Positions 36,021-45,286 of a stretch of DNA of 64,000 nt are shown piece by piece; the first letter of the stretch is position 1, and each line of letters starts with the position of its first letter. The notes under the pieces are model-generated. The model was not told the DNA's origin and searched no databases. It was given only the letters and a program-made list of their open reading frames with translations. Both the position numbers and the translations under genes were made by a program. Source of the DNA: Alteraurantiacibacter buctensis (lineage in GTDB: Bacteria > Pseudomonadota > Alphaproteobacteria > Sphingomonadales > Sphingomonadaceae); NCBI RefSeq assembly GCF_009827655.1, contig NZ_WTYV01000002.1, forward strand, positions 310,657 through 374,656, in the 5' to 3' direction.

Positions 36021-38141
36021 ATGACCACCCGCCGCTTCACTAATGAACAGATCGACCGCCTGCTGCGCCCCAAGTCGGTAGCGGTTATCGGCGCATCGGA
36101 CCGGCACGGGGCCCTTGGCTGCACGCTGCTGAACAACCTGGTGCAATACAAGTTCGACGGGGCGATCTATCCGGTGAACCCCAAGCGCGACGAGTTGCAG
36201 GGCCTGAAGGTCTATCACACCGTCAACGACCTGCCGCACGGCGTGGACTGCGCGGTGCTGGCGATCCCGCGCCCCTTCGTGATCGAGACCGTGCGCGACC
36301 TGGCCAAGAACGGCTGCGGCGCCGTGGTGATCTATGCCGCCGGGTTCTCCGAAGCAGGCGAGGAAGGCGCGAAGGACCAGGCCGAACTGGCCCGCATCGC
36401 GCAGGAATACGGCATCGTGATCGAAGGGCCCAACTGCCTGGGCTGCACCAACTATGTCGAAGGCATCCCGCTGACCTTCGTGGAAACTAACATGAAGCAG
36501 CCCGGCCCCGGCCAGCGTGCCGTGGGCATTGCCAGCCAGTCGGGCGCGCTGGCGGCGGTGCTGGCCACCACCCTGCACCCGCGCGGCTGCTATGTCTCCA
36601 CCTCCGTTTCCACCGGCAACGAGGCGGCTTCGGGCGTGGAGGACTATGTCGAATGGCTGGTTGACGATCCCGCCACCCACGTCATCGCCATGTATGTCGA
36701 GAACTTCCGCCGCCCCGCCGCCTTCCTGGCGGCAGCGCGGCGTGCGCGGGCGGCAGGCAAACCGATCGTGCTGCTGCACCCGGGCAAGAGCGCCAAGGCG
36801 CAGGAATCGGCCGCCACCCATACCGGTGCGATGGCGGGCGACTATGCGCTGATGAAGGCCAAGCTGACCCGCGAAGGGGTGATCTTCGCCAATACGCTGG
36901 AAGAGCTGGCCGACATCGCCTCCATCGCCGTCACCTGCAAGAGCCTGCCGGGCGCCAACATGGCGGTGCTGGGCGAAAGCGGCGCGCTGCGTGGCCTGGC
37001 CTTCGACATCGCTGACGAGATCGGGCTGGACCTGGTGGACCTGAACGATGCCAACAGCCCGAAGATCCGCGCCGTGCTGCCCGATTTCGTGCCGGTGTCC
37101 AACCCCACCGACATCACCGCCATCGGCCTGTCGGAGCCGGTGATCTACACCAACCTGCTGCGCGCGCTGCTGGAGGACGAGCGGATCGGCAGCGTGGTGG
37201 CCAGCATCATCCAGTCCGATCCGATCACCAGCAAGATCAAGTTCCCGCCGATCCAGGCAGCGATTGCCGATGGTGACCTGACCAAGCCGCTGGTCTTTGC
37301 CGGGGTGGACGAGGGCGCCAACGTGCCGCAGGAATACATCGACGGCCTGGCCGCTGCCGGCATTCCCTATTTCCGCTCCACCGAGCGGGCCTATCGCGCC
37401 ATCGCGCGGCTGGCTGACCTGTCCAAGCGCGATCTGACCGACCGTTCGGGCGAACCCGTGGTGCTGCCGGCATTGGCGGACGAGCACGGCGTGATCCCGG
37501 AATACAAGGCCAAGGCCCTGCTTGCCCCGGCCGGCATTGCCTTCCCCAAGAGCCAGTTTGCCCCCGATGCCGATGCCGCCGTGGCCGCCGCCGAGGCAGT
37601 CGGCTATCCCGTGGTGATGAAGGCCCAAGCCGCCGCGCTCGGCCACAAGAGCGACGCGGGCGGGGTGATCCTGAACCTCAAGACGCCTGACGATGTGCGC
37701 GCCGCCTTCGAGCGGATGTATGCCAGCGTGGCAGCCTACAACGCCAGCATCGCGCTCGACGGCGTGCTGATCGAGGCGATGGGCAAGATGGGCACCGAGA
37801 TGATCGTGGGTGCCAAGTCCGATCCCGAATGGGGGCCGGTGGTGCTGGCCGGCTTCGGCGGCGTGACGGCGGAAATCCTGAAGGACGTGAAGCTGTTCAC
37901 CACCGACCTCGGCCGTGACCAGGTAGTCGAAGGGCTGCTGTCGCTGAAGCAGGCACCGATCCTGAAGGGCTATCGCGGCAGCCCTGCGCTGGATGTGGAA
38001 GCACTGGCCGATCTTATTGTGCAGGTGGGCCAGGTGATGGCGGGAAACCCCTCGATCCGCGAGATCGACCTCAACCCGGTGATCGTGCATCCCAAGGGTC
38101 AGGGCGTGGTCGCGCTGGATGCGCTGATGTTGGTGGATTGA
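36021..38141 (+). CDS. ferA: feruloyl-CoA synthetase, ADP-forming acyl-CoA ligase type
   Basis: A 706-residue NDP-forming acyl-CoA synthetase: CoA-binding domain (about 10-140, I-G-A-S-D-R), succinyl-CoA-ligase-like flavodoxin domains with phosphorylated His267 in T-H-T-G-A, then a C-terminal ATP-grasp domain (about 490-700, V-M-K-A-Q and G-H-K-S-D-A-G-G-V). Its length and position after ferB match FerA of SYK-6, which activates ferulate, p-coumarate and caffeate. Substrate is inferred from context. The start follows GGGAAGAGAA. A TTG-started small gene begins three bases after its stop. Confidence 0.85.
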   Translation: MTTRRFTNEQIDRLLRPKSVAVIGASDRHGALGCTLLNNLVQYKFDGAIYPVNPKRDELQGLKVYHTVNDLPHGVDCAVLAIPRPFVIETVRDLAKNGCGAVVIYAAGFSEAGEEGAKDQAELARIAQEYGIVIEGPNCLGCTNYVEGIPLTFVETNMKQPGPGQRAVGIASQSGALAAVLATTLHPRGCYVSTSVSTGNEAASGVEDYVEWLVDDPATHVIAMYVENFRRPAAFLAAARRARAAGKPIVLLHPGKSAKAQESAATHTGAMAGDYALMKAKLTREGVIFANTLEELADIASIAVTCKSLPGANMAVLGESGALRGLAFDIADEIGLDLVDLNDANSPKIRAVLPDFVPVSNPTDITAIGLSEPVIYTNLLRALLEDERIGSVVASIIQSDPITSKIKFPPIQAAIADGDLTKPLVFAGVDEGANVPQEYIDGLAAAGIPYFRSTERAYRAIARLADLSKRDLTDRSGEPVVLPALADEHGVIPEYKAKALLAPAGIAFPKSQFAPDADAAVAAAEAVGYPVVMKAQAAALGHKSDAGGVILNLKTPDDVRAAFERMYASVAAYNASIALDGVLIEAMGKMGTEMIVGAKSDPEWGPVVLAGFGGVTAEILKDVKLFTTDLGRDQVVEGLLSLKQAPILKGYRGSPALDVEALADLIVQVGQVMAGNPSIREIDLNPVIVHPKGQGVVALDALMLVD

Positions 38142-38144
38142 GGC

Positions 38145-38426
38145 TTGCCCTGCGTCCTCATCATCCACGAGGTCGCCGAATACGCGCACTGGAAAGCGGC
38201 CTTCGATGCCGCCGTCGGCCTGCGCCGCGATGCGGGTGAACTGAGTTATCAGCTGCTGGCCTTCGATGATGATGCCAACAAGGTGGTCCATTTTTCGGAA
38301 TGGACCAGCCTTGCCGCCGCGCGGGCGTTTTTCCAAAGCGAGGTAGTGGCCGAAGTCCGCCGCCGCGCCGGGGTGAAGGAACCGGAGTTCTGCTACCTTG
38401 AGCGGCTGGAAGCGGGCACGCTCTAG
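38145..38426 (+). CDS. small ferredoxin-fold (ABM/cyclase-like) protein
   Basis: A 93-residue protein with the dimeric alpha/beta barrel pattern: strand, Y-A-H-W-K-A-A-F-D helix, D-D-A-N-K-V-V-H-F-S-E-W strand, and a helix starting A-A-A-R-A-F-F. Relatives include antibiotic-biosynthesis monooxygenase-like and cyclase proteins. The start must be TTG 38145, since the in-frame stop of ferA lies just before it. It is probably coupled to ferA. Its stop shares CTAG with the converging TonB-like gene. Confidence 0.65.
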   Translation: MPCVLIIHEVAEYAHWKAAFDAAVGLRRDAGELSYQLLAFDDDANKVVHFSEWTSLAAARAFFQSEVVAEVRRRAGVKEPEFCYLERLEAGTL

Positions 38427-39241
38427 TTCGGCGCTGCCCGCCGCCCTTCGGTATAGCTGATCCTGATCCGCACCCAGGCGCCGATCAGGCTCTGGTTGCC
38501 CCTGCGCGGCGGGCGCACCTGGAATTGCCAGGCGGTGGCCAGAACCGCGTTCATCATGTTGGAACTGGTGGGATACTGCTCGATTCCCACGCAATCCGTC
38601 ACCGCCCAGCGCGGCGCTGTCTTGCAGGCGATCAGCGCCCAGGCGGGCGGGTCCACGGTGGACAGCGCCGGGCCAAGCTGGGCATCGGTCGGCTCGCGAT
38701 ACCAGCGCGCGGCATAGAGCGGGCTGCCATCGGGCGCGGTGCCGACCACCTGGCTGTCGCCTTCGTTGCGCGCGGCGCTGCCCGGCGGGCCATAGGTGCC
38801 GCCACCCTGGCGGATCACGGCGCGCGGACGGTTGGGCGTGGGCGTGGCTTGCGGCTGCGGCTGGGGTTCCTCGGCGGGCGGTTGCGGCGGCGGTGCGGGC
38901 GTGCGGATGGGGCTGGGCAGCGGCGGCAGGGCCGATGGCAGCGGCTGTTCCACCGGCGCGGCACCGGGCGTCACCGGGCTGTCGGGCGTGGGTTCTTCCT
39001 CGCTGTCGGCCGGATCTGGGTTCTCGGTCTGGTCACCCACGTCAATTGTGGTGAGCGAGGAGAACACCGGCGGCTCCTCGCGCTTCGTCATCCCCAGCGT
39101 CAGCAGGATCGCCACCAGCGCCAGTTCCAGCAACAGCGTCAAGGCAATGCCCAGCGCCCTGTCGCCATAGCGGGTCCGCAAGCCGGCAAGGCCACGCGCA
39201 GGCGGCTGGTCAAGGTCCGGATCGGGTTGGGGAAGGCTCAC
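38423..39241 (-). CDS. TonB-like inner-membrane protein
   Basis: A 272-residue protein with a short cytoplasmic head, one transmembrane helix (about 30-50), a long Pro/Glu/Gln-rich periplasmic spacer (about 75-140) and a C-terminal domain that closes with Q-V-R-P-P-R-R-G-N and W-V-R-I-R-I-S-Y-T, resembling the end of TonB. No exbB/exbD or TonB-dependent receptor is nearby. Translation starts at GTG 39241. Energy transduction is the best guess; the domain between spacer and tail is not recognised. Confidence 0.6.
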   Translation of the reverse strand: MSLPQPDPDLDQPPARGLAGLRTRYGDRALGIALTLLLELALVAILLTLGMTKREEPPVFSSLTTIDVGDQTENPDPADSEEEPTPDSPVTPGAAPVEQPLPSALPPLPSPIRTPAPPPQPPAEEPQPQPQATPTPNRPRAVIRQGGGTYGPPGSAARNEGDSQVVGTAPDGSPLYAARWYREPTDAQLGPALSTVDPPAWALIACKTAPRWAVTDCVGIEQYPTSSNMMNAVLATAWQFQVRPPRRGNQSLIGAWVRIRISYTEGRRAAPN

Positions 39242-39317
39242 AGGGGCGGTGCTCGGGAGCGGGGGATAGGGCAGGCGCGCGCTGGCGTAAATAGCCGCGC
39301 TTGGCTAGGTTGTGGCC

Positions 39318-40274
39318 ATGCAGACTGTTCGCCTTGGCCGCACCGAAGCCTTCGTCTCCGTCGCCGGCCTGGGCTGCGGGGGGCACAGCCGCCTGGGGAT
39401 GGCGCGCGGGGCCAGCGAGGGGGAGGCCGCCCGCGTGGTGAGCCACGCGATAGAGCGCGGGGTGACCTTCATCGATACCGCCCGCATCTATGGCACCGAG
39501 GGCGCGGTGGGCCGGGCCATTGCGGATCACGACCGCCCCAGCCTCTACATCTCCACCAAGAGCTGGGTGGGCGAGGGCGGCTCGCAGGAAAGGCCGCGCC
39601 TTTACTCGGCCGCAGAGTTCACCGCCAACCTGGAAGACAGCCTGCGCCGCCTTGGCACCGATTACGTGGACCTGTTCCACTTCCACGGGGTGAGCCTGGA
39701 GCAATTGCCCCACGTCCGCGAGGTGCTGCTGCCCGCAGTGCGCCGCCAGCAGGAACTGGGCAAGGTGCGGCATATCGGCCTGACCGAGATCTTCCGCTTC
39801 GATACCGGCCACGCCATGCTGCGCGAGGCCCTGCCGACGGGTGATTTCGATGTGGTGATGGTGGGCTTCAACCTGCTGAACCAGACCGCGCGCGCTACCG
39901 TATTCCCGGTAACGCAGGCACTGGACCTGGGCACGCTGATCATGTTCGCCGTGCGCCGGGGGCTCAACAGCGTGGCCCATGCGGCACAAGCCGTGGCCGA
40001 GCTGGTGGCTAAGGGCGAGGTGGACGAAGGCGCGCTCGATCCGGCGGACCCGTTCGGCGCTTTCACCCGACACCCCGACATCGCCGGCCAGCTTGACCTG
40101 GCCTACCGCTTCTGCCGCCACGAACCCGGCGCGCAGGTGGTGCTGACCGGCACCGGCAGCACCACCCACCTCGACGAGAACCTGGCCGCGATCCAGCGTC
40201 CGCCGCTGCCGGAGGAGGTGCGGGCCACGCTGATGCGTGTCTTCGCCCGCGCCACCTCTGCAAGCGGCGAGTAG
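39318..40274 (+). CDS. aldo/keto reductase
   Basis: A 318-residue TIM-barrel NAD(P)H reductase. The catalytic tetrad is visible as Asp and Tyr in F-I-D-T-A-R-I-Y-G, Lys in I-S-T-K-S-W and His in F-H-F-H-G. ATG 39318 is listed; GTG 39312 two codons earlier is possible. Substrate unknown, perhaps an aldehyde such as vanillin, given the neighbourhood. It converges on phoX with six bases between stops. Confidence 0.88.
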   Translation: MQTVRLGRTEAFVSVAGLGCGGHSRLGMARGASEGEAARVVSHAIERGVTFIDTARIYGTEGAVGRAIADHDRPSLYISTKSWVGEGGSQERPRLYSAAEFTANLEDSLRRLGTDYVDLFHFHGVSLEQLPHVREVLLPAVRRQQELGKVRHIGLTEIFRFDTGHAMLREALPTGDFDVVMVGFNLLNQTARATVFPVTQALDLGTLIMFAVRRGLNSVAHAAQAVAELVAKGEVDEGALDPADPFGAFTRHPDIAGQLDLAYRFCRHEPGAQVVLTGTGSTTHLDENLAAIQRPPLPEEVRATLMRVFARATSASGE

Positions 40275-40280
40275 CGGGGC

Positions 40281-42740
40281 CTAGAGCCCCACCACCCCGC
40301 CACCATCGCGGGTGATCACCACCACGCCCGAGCGCGGGCGGCCGCTGGCGGTGCCGGCCTGGCTTTGCGGCCAGTTGCTGCTGGGTGCTGCGGCGGAACC
40401 GTCTTCGCCCGGGTGTTGGATACCCACGAACAGGGTGCGGCCATCGGGCGTGGAGTCCACCCCGGTGATCTCGCATTCCTTCGGGCCAACCAGGAAGCGC
40501 TTCAGGTTGGCGGCAGTGGCCGCCTGGCCGATGAAGGTCGCCTGCTGGCGGGTGGTGCCGCCGGCATCGGTATTGGTGATCGTGCGCGCAGCCCCGTCAC
40601 CCACGAAACCCGGCAGGGCCGCCAGCATCTGGTTGTTGGTCCGGTCGGTGAACGAACCGTCGTCGGTCTGGAGCCACAGCAGCGGGCGGACCTGGCCGGA
40701 CACGTTCTGGCTGCGGGCGAACCACAGGCCATCTGGGCTGGCGAAGTCGTTATCGGCATTCAGGCCCGAAAGGTTCACCTGCGCCGGGGCATCGGCGCTG
40801 TCCGCCCCGAACAGGTAAATGTCCCACAGGAAGGTGGTGGCGGCCTGGTTGTCGCCGCCCTCGCGGATGCGGACGATGTGGCCATTGGGGTTGCCGGCAG
40901 AGGTGCCGCTGCCAACCTGCGAAACGTAGTGACGCGGGTTGGCTGCATCGGTGCCCGCCAGCGGCCGGCCCCCGGCATTGTTGTTGGTGAGGGTGAGGTA
41001 GACTTCGCCGGTCACCGGGTTGGTCGCGGTCCATTCCGGCCGGTCCATCGGGGTTGCGCCCAGCGCGTCAGCGGCGAGGCGGGCGTTGACCAGGATATCG
41101 GCCTGGCTGGCGAAGACATAGGCCGGTTCGCTGCCTACCGCAGGACGATCGGGCACCTGGCCATAGACCAGCGGCAGCCACTGGCCGGTGCCATCGGCAT
41201 TGAACTTCGCCACGTAGAGCGTGCCTTCGTCGAGGTACTTGTCACCCACGGCGAGGCGATCGGCGCGGGTGGCGTCGGCGGCTTCCCAGGGGGCGGCAGA
41301 GACGAACTTGTAGAAGTACTCGCGGCGGGCATCGTCGCCCATGTAGATCGCCAGCCGCTGGCCGGGGATCGCGCGGCCGGGCCAGGCACCCTCGTGGCCG
41401 AAGCGGCCCAGCGCCGTGCGCTTGCGCGGGCGTGACGAGGGATCGTAGGGGTCGATCTCGACCACCCAGCCCATGGTGTTCGGCTCGTTGCGATAGTCGG
41501 CCGTGGCGCTGGCGCCCGTGGCGCGGGCATCCCAGCGGGCGAAATGGTCTGCCGTGGGCGTGGTCGAGGACCAGGCGTAGTTGCCGGTGGTGCTGTTGAT
41601 GCCATAGCGGCGCAGCGCCGTCAGCTCGCGCGCGGTGCGGGCGGCGTTGTCAGTGCCGGCGCCAGAGTTGTCGCGGCGGAAGTAGCCGGCCCAGTTCTCC
41701 TCGCAGGTCAGGTTGGTGCCCCAGAAGCTGTGGCCGTTGGCGCAATTGTTGATGGTGCCGCGGCCCTGCGTTCCGTTGGTCGAATGCCTGGTGACCAGGA
41801 AGCTTGTGCCGCGCACCGGACCCTTGAAGTCCACCGGGGTGTTGGGGGTGATGCGGCGGTTGAAGCTGCTGTTGGTGACCACCGCCCAGTTGCGGTTGGC
41901 GGCTGCATCGCGCACTTCGATGATGCTCACGCCGTGCGCCTCGATCTCCTTGATCGCCTCGGCCGCAGGGCGCGGGCCGGCAGCCACGTTGGTCGGGCCG
42001 GAGGGGTGCAGGTACTGCACGCTCAGGTTCTCGTGGTTCTGCACCAGCAGGCCGCGCACGTTGCTGCCATCGTCGCGCGCGCCGGCGGCGTTGAGGCCGT
42101 AATAGTAGAGCGCGTCACCATGGTCGCCGATGCGGTTGGCGAAGTCGGTATCGGTGCCGTCGTTCTTGTAGGCGGGAGTGCTGGCGGTCAGCGGATCACC
42201 CAGCGCGGTCAGCACCATCGCGGTGTAGCCGGCGGGCACGGTGACCACGTCGCTCAGCGTCTTGGCCACGGCGCCGAAGCTGAGTTGCGCGGGGTTGACG
42301 GTGACCACGGTGGTATCGCTGACGCCGCCGCTGAGGATCTGGAAGGTCAATTGGGTGGTGGCGCTGACCGCCGGCGCGATGAAGCTGAGCTGGGTGGGGG
42401 TATTGGTCAGCAGCGGAACCGCAGGCCCGCCAATCTGGATGAAGGTGGTGCCGCCGGTCGCGCCACCGGTGCTGGTGGCGTTCAGCGTCACCAGATTGCC
42501 GGTAGTGGTCGTCACGTCGGCCCCGGCGTTGACCGCGGGATCGTTGGCCGGGTCGTGCCCGTCATCGCCGCAGGCGGCCAGGACCGAAGTGCCCAGGAAG
42601 GCCATGGCGCTGGCCTTCATGCTGCCCATGATCGTCTGGCGGCGTGAAAAGCGCTCATCGGCGAGCTGGTTGAGCGTCGGCAGGGCCGAGCGGTTGGTGT
42701 CGATATCGCCGTCTGAATAGCCGGTCACGATGCGATCCAT
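40281..42740 (-). CDS. PhoX-family alkaline phosphatase (DUF839), Tat-exported, with added Ig-like domain
   Basis: An 819-residue exported phosphatase. The N-terminus has a Tat-like S-R-R-Q-T-I-M-G signal (about residue 33) and a lipobox-like L-A-A-C. A beta-rich Ig/PKD-like domain of about 90 residues (75-165, ending V-V-T-V-N-P) separates the signal from the PhoX domain (about 170-819, with W-A-G-Y-F-R-R and D-P-Y-D-P motifs). PhoX enzymes use Ca2+ and Fe3+ to release phosphate from organic esters. A Pho-box-like site lies upstream. ATG 42740 is chosen for the shorter head. Confidence 0.85.
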   Translation of the reverse strand: MDRIVTGYSDGDIDTNRSALPTLNQLADERFSRRQTIMGSMKASAMAFLGTSVLAACGDDGHDPANDPAVNAGADVTTTTGNLVTLNATSTGGATGGTTFIQIGGPAVPLLTNTPTQLSFIAPAVSATTQLTFQILSGGVSDTTVVTVNPAQLSFGAVAKTLSDVVTVPAGYTAMVLTALGDPLTASTPAYKNDGTDTDFANRIGDHGDALYYYGLNAAGARDDGSNVRGLLVQNHENLSVQYLHPSGPTNVAAGPRPAAEAIKEIEAHGVSIIEVRDAAANRNWAVVTNSSFNRRITPNTPVDFKGPVRGTSFLVTRHSTNGTQGRGTINNCANGHSFWGTNLTCEENWAGYFRRDNSGAGTDNAARTARELTALRRYGINSTTGNYAWSSTTPTADHFARWDARATGASATADYRNEPNTMGWVVEIDPYDPSSRPRKRTALGRFGHEGAWPGRAIPGQRLAIYMGDDARREYFYKFVSAAPWEAADATRADRLAVGDKYLDEGTLYVAKFNADGTGQWLPLVYGQVPDRPAVGSEPAYVFASQADILVNARLAADALGATPMDRPEWTATNPVTGEVYLTLTNNNAGGRPLAGTDAANPRHYVSQVGSGTSAGNPNGHIVRIREGGDNQAATTFLWDIYLFGADSADAPAQVNLSGLNADNDFASPDGLWFARSQNVSGQVRPLLWLQTDDGSFTDRTNNQMLAALPGFVGDGAARTITNTDAGGTTRQQATFIGQAATAANLKRFLVGPKECEITGVDSTPDGRTLFVGIQHPGEDGSAAAPSSNWPQSQAGTASGRPRSGVVVITRDGGGVVGL

Positions 42741-42900
42741 TGTCTGTAATCCCCTGATCAAAAGCCGGTTGGGCCGGGGGGAGGACTAGGGGGGCTGCGT
42801 GAAACCTTCGGGTCGATTCCCTGACCGCCATCTGTGCGAAATGCTGCCGGATTGCTGCCGCGCCGCGTCCTTTCCGTGACAGGCCGGGCGGGATCGTTGA

Positions 42901-42918
42901 CTGTCATCAAAGCGTCAT
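42901..42918 (+). promoter_or_regulatory. Pho-box-like site
   Basis: CTGTCAT (42901-42907), a CAAA spacer and GCGTCAT (42912-42918) give the 7+4+7 layout of a PhoB box with a perfect first and a 5-of-7 second half. It lies 161 bases upstream of phoX and 45 upstream of the divergent small gene. An isolated CTGTCAC half on the minus strand (42876-42882) faces phoX. Confidence 0.5.
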
Positions 42919-42962
42919 CGATGCGGCGCACGCAGAAGACGGACGAGGGGCAGGCGGGGATC

Positions 42963-43178
42963 ATGGGCCAAGATTCGGGCGAAAGGGTGAATGGCTGGCC
43001 GATGGGCCACAACCGGCCGGAGGTGACCGCCGGAGATGACCTGTGCCATCTGGCCGAGATTGCCCTGGCGCTGGAAACCTGGCCCGCCCGCAACCCGGTG
43101 ATGCGCGCCGCGCTCGACCGGGCGAGGGACGAGGTCTTGCGGCTGGCGCAGCAGCAAGAGCGGGAGCCCGCCGCCTAG
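42963..43178 (+). CDS. small hypothetical protein
   Basis: A 71-residue soluble, mostly helical protein with the sequence pattern L-C-H-L-A-E-I-A-L-A-L-E-T-W near the middle and a Gln/Glu-rich end. ATG 42963 follows a purine-rich site. The longer open frame upstream would cover the Pho-box-like site. Its stop shares CTAG with the converging serine hydrolase gene. No family recognised; possible Pho-regulon member. Confidence 0.55.
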   Translation: MGQDSGERVNGWPMGHNRPEVTAGDDLCHLAEIALALETWPARNPVMRAALDRARDEVLRLAQQQEREPAA

Positions 43179-44260
43179 GCGAACAGGTCCGCCAGGTCAG
43201 CCGAGGGGCCCAGCACGTCGCCGATAACACCCGAGACATTGGTGGCGAAGGCCAGGGCAATGTGCAGATCGGGATAGACCACCAGGCTGGCGCGTGCGCC
43301 GATCATGCTGCCGCAGTGGTGCCAGCGCAGCCGCCCGCGCGAATCGGTGTCCACCCGCCAGCCCAGTCCCATTGCCGCGTGGGTGCCATCGGCCTGCGTG
43401 CGACAGGTGAACAGCACCTGGCGCAGGGCATCGCTGACGGGAGAGTGCGCTCCGGGCAGGTGGGCCGCGCCGAAGCAGGCAATGTCCGGCATTGCCGCAA
43501 TCAGTCCCCCGCCCGCCCAGCTGTAGCCGGGGTTCAGCGGCAGGGCGGGGGCAAAGCCGTCCACCGCGTCGGGCCAGTTTGCCTGCGGGTTCGTCTTTTG
43601 CAACGCCGCCCGCTCCGCCGCACTGGAATAGGGGCGGGCGCGGTGCTTCAGCAGGCGGGCGCGATCGTCCGCCGCCAGGCTGGGCATGGCGAAGGGGCCG
43701 GCAATCTCGTCGGTCACAAGTTGCTGGAAACTGGCCCCGGCTGCCGCCTCCAGCACGATCGCGGCCAGCGAGTAGCCGAAGCTGGAATAATGCACGGCTG
43801 CGCCCGGAGGTGCGACCAGCGGATCGTTGATGAACAGGGCCAGCACCTGCGCGCTGTTCCAGGTGGAGCGGGTGTGGATCGAGCCGTAAGGCTGTGCCGG
43901 GTCGGTATCCCTGGGCAGGTAATGCCGCACCCCGCCACGATGGGTCAGCAGTTGTGCCAGCGTGGTGGCGCGGTGGTGGGCGGGCAGGTCCGGCAGCCAG
44001 TAGGCAATGGGGGTATCCAGATCGACCAGCCCGCGCGCGGCCAGGAGGGCGCTCAGCGTGGCGGTGATCGGCTTGCTGACCGAGGCGAGGCGGAAACGGT
44101 GGTGCGGCATGGCCACCACGTCATGCTCAAGGTCGACCGTGCCCAGTGCGCCCTGCCACACGATGCCCTGCGTCCCGGCCACTGCGGCCGACAGGGCGGG
44201 CACCCTGAAGCGGGCAAACATCCCCTCCAGCCAGCCCTGCGCGCCCGCCGTATCACCCAT
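43175..44260 (-). CDS. serine hydrolase, beta-lactamase class C family
   Basis: A 361-residue protein of the penicillin-binding-protein/EstB group. The nucleophile motif S-x-x-K is at Ser60-Lys63, and the Tyr motif appears as Y-S-S-F-G-Y, with Ser where class C enzymes have Asn. No signal peptide is evident, so an esterase acting inside the cell is more likely than a true beta-lactamase. It lies downstream of the DUF-type secreted protein on the same strand with about 70 bases between. Confidence 0.85.
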   Translation of the reverse strand: MGDTAGAQGWLEGMFARFRVPALSAAVAGTQGIVWQGALGTVDLEHDVVAMPHHRFRLASVSKPITATLSALLAARGLVDLDTPIAYWLPDLPAHHRATTLAQLLTHRGGVRHYLPRDTDPAQPYGSIHTRSTWNSAQVLALFINDPLVAPPGAAVHYSSFGYSLAAIVLEAAAGASFQQLVTDEIAGPFAMPSLAADDRARLLKHRARPYSSAAERAALQKTNPQANWPDAVDGFAPALPLNPGYSWAGGGLIAAMPDIACFGAAHLPGAHSPVSDALRQVLFTCRTQADGTHAAMGLGWRVDTDSRGRLRWHHCGSMIGARASLVVYPDLHIALAFATNVSGVIGDVLGPSADLADLFA

Positions 44261-44328
44261 TTGCCCGCAGTCTCCCTCAGTGCATTACCCAGATAATACA
44301 CCAGAGAGAGGGGAGCAAGGGCCGGTCA

Positions 44329-45213
44329 TTAAAGCCCGCGCACCGGCTCCTCGCTGGGCCACATGCGCGGGGTGCCGATGGGCAGGAAATCGAACATCGC
44401 GTTGATCGCGTGGATCGATCCGCCCCACACCTTGAAGGCTTCCATCGTCACCAGCGCCCGGCCAGGGCCATAGCTGTCGGTGTAGCCGAAATTCATCCAC
44501 ATCAGCACGGTGCCGTTTTCCTCGTCCACTGCCACCACGCTGGGGATCAGGCCGGGGTGGACCATGATCCGCTGCAGGTTTAGGCCGCATTCGGCCCCGC
44601 GGCAGCCCTGTCCCGCGGTGATCACGCCGTTCTCCACCCGGTAGGTCTCGGGCGCAAAGGGCACGCCCGCATCTATGAAGTTGCCCGTCCGCAGCCCTTC
44701 GGCATAGCGCAGGGCCACGGCCACCATGTCGGCGCGCGACATCTGCATGCCCGCCGGCACCGGGTCATCCATCCCGCGCACCGGCTCGCCTAGCACGCGC
44801 GGCTGGAAGGGGCTGTCTGGCGTCACGTGGTGGACCACGGTCTCGATCCCGGCGATGCGCCCGTCCTCCACGTGCAGCGCCAGGTTGACCAGCACCGGCA
44901 CGTCGCCCTGCAACAGGTGCACGTGCGAAGCGGCCACCTGCCGTTCCACGTCGAGGTAATCGTGCCGGAAGGTGCCCTTGCCGGTCACGCCCTGCCAGAA
45001 ACCTTCACCCAGCCGGGAGGGGTTGCCGTCTTCGGTCACGCGCAGAGCGTCTGCCAGCGGCAGGCCTGAGGGATCGTGCGCCAGCACGGCATCGACATAC
45101 TGCGTGACCAGGCCGCCCAGGCACGTGCGGTCGCATTCGCTGGCCGAGGCGGCACCCGGTGCGGCCAGCGCGAGCAGCCCGGCCACGGCGCCGGCAATGG
45201 TCCTGAAATACAT
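44329..45213 (-). CDS. secreted hypothetical protein, paralogue of 30746-31804
   Basis: A 294-residue protein with a signal peptide (cleavage near A-S-A, residue 24). The mature N-terminus has E-C-D-R-T-C-L-G-G followed by Y-V-D-A-V-L-A-H-D-P, and the second half includes Y-R-V-E-N-G-V-I-T and V-V-A-V-D-E-E-N-G-T-V. These match the protein at 30746-31804, giving the same two-domain layout. Function unknown; likely periplasmic. Confidence 0.7.
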   Translation of the reverse strand: MYFRTIAGAVAGLLALAAPGAASASECDRTCLGGLVTQYVDAVLAHDPSGLPLADALRVTEDGNPSRLGEGFWQGVTGKGTFRHDYLDVERQVAASHVHLLQGDVPVLVNLALHVEDGRIAGIETVVHHVTPDSPFQPRVLGEPVRGMDDPVPAGMQMSRADMVAVALRYAEGLRTGNFIDAGVPFAPETYRVENGVITAGQGCRGAECGLNLQRIMVHPGLIPSVVAVDEENGTVLMWMNFGYTDSYGPGRALVTMEAFKVWGGSIHAINAMFDFLPIGTPRMWPSEEPVRGL

Positions 45214-45286
45214 CGTCTCTCCCCCTTGTCCCGTTATCGGGCGGGAGGATCAGTCCATCAGGCGATCATTTCAAGAAAAAACCATT

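Noticed and set aside
35868..38594. A 908-codon open frame on the minus strand opposite ferA
   Set aside because: Composition is typical of antisense frames and ferA is unambiguous on the plus strand.
43175..44260. Annotation as a class C beta-lactamase resistance gene
   Set aside because: It lacks a signal peptide and the Tyr-x-Asn motif is changed to Tyr-Ser-Ser; a general serine hydrolase is the safer call.
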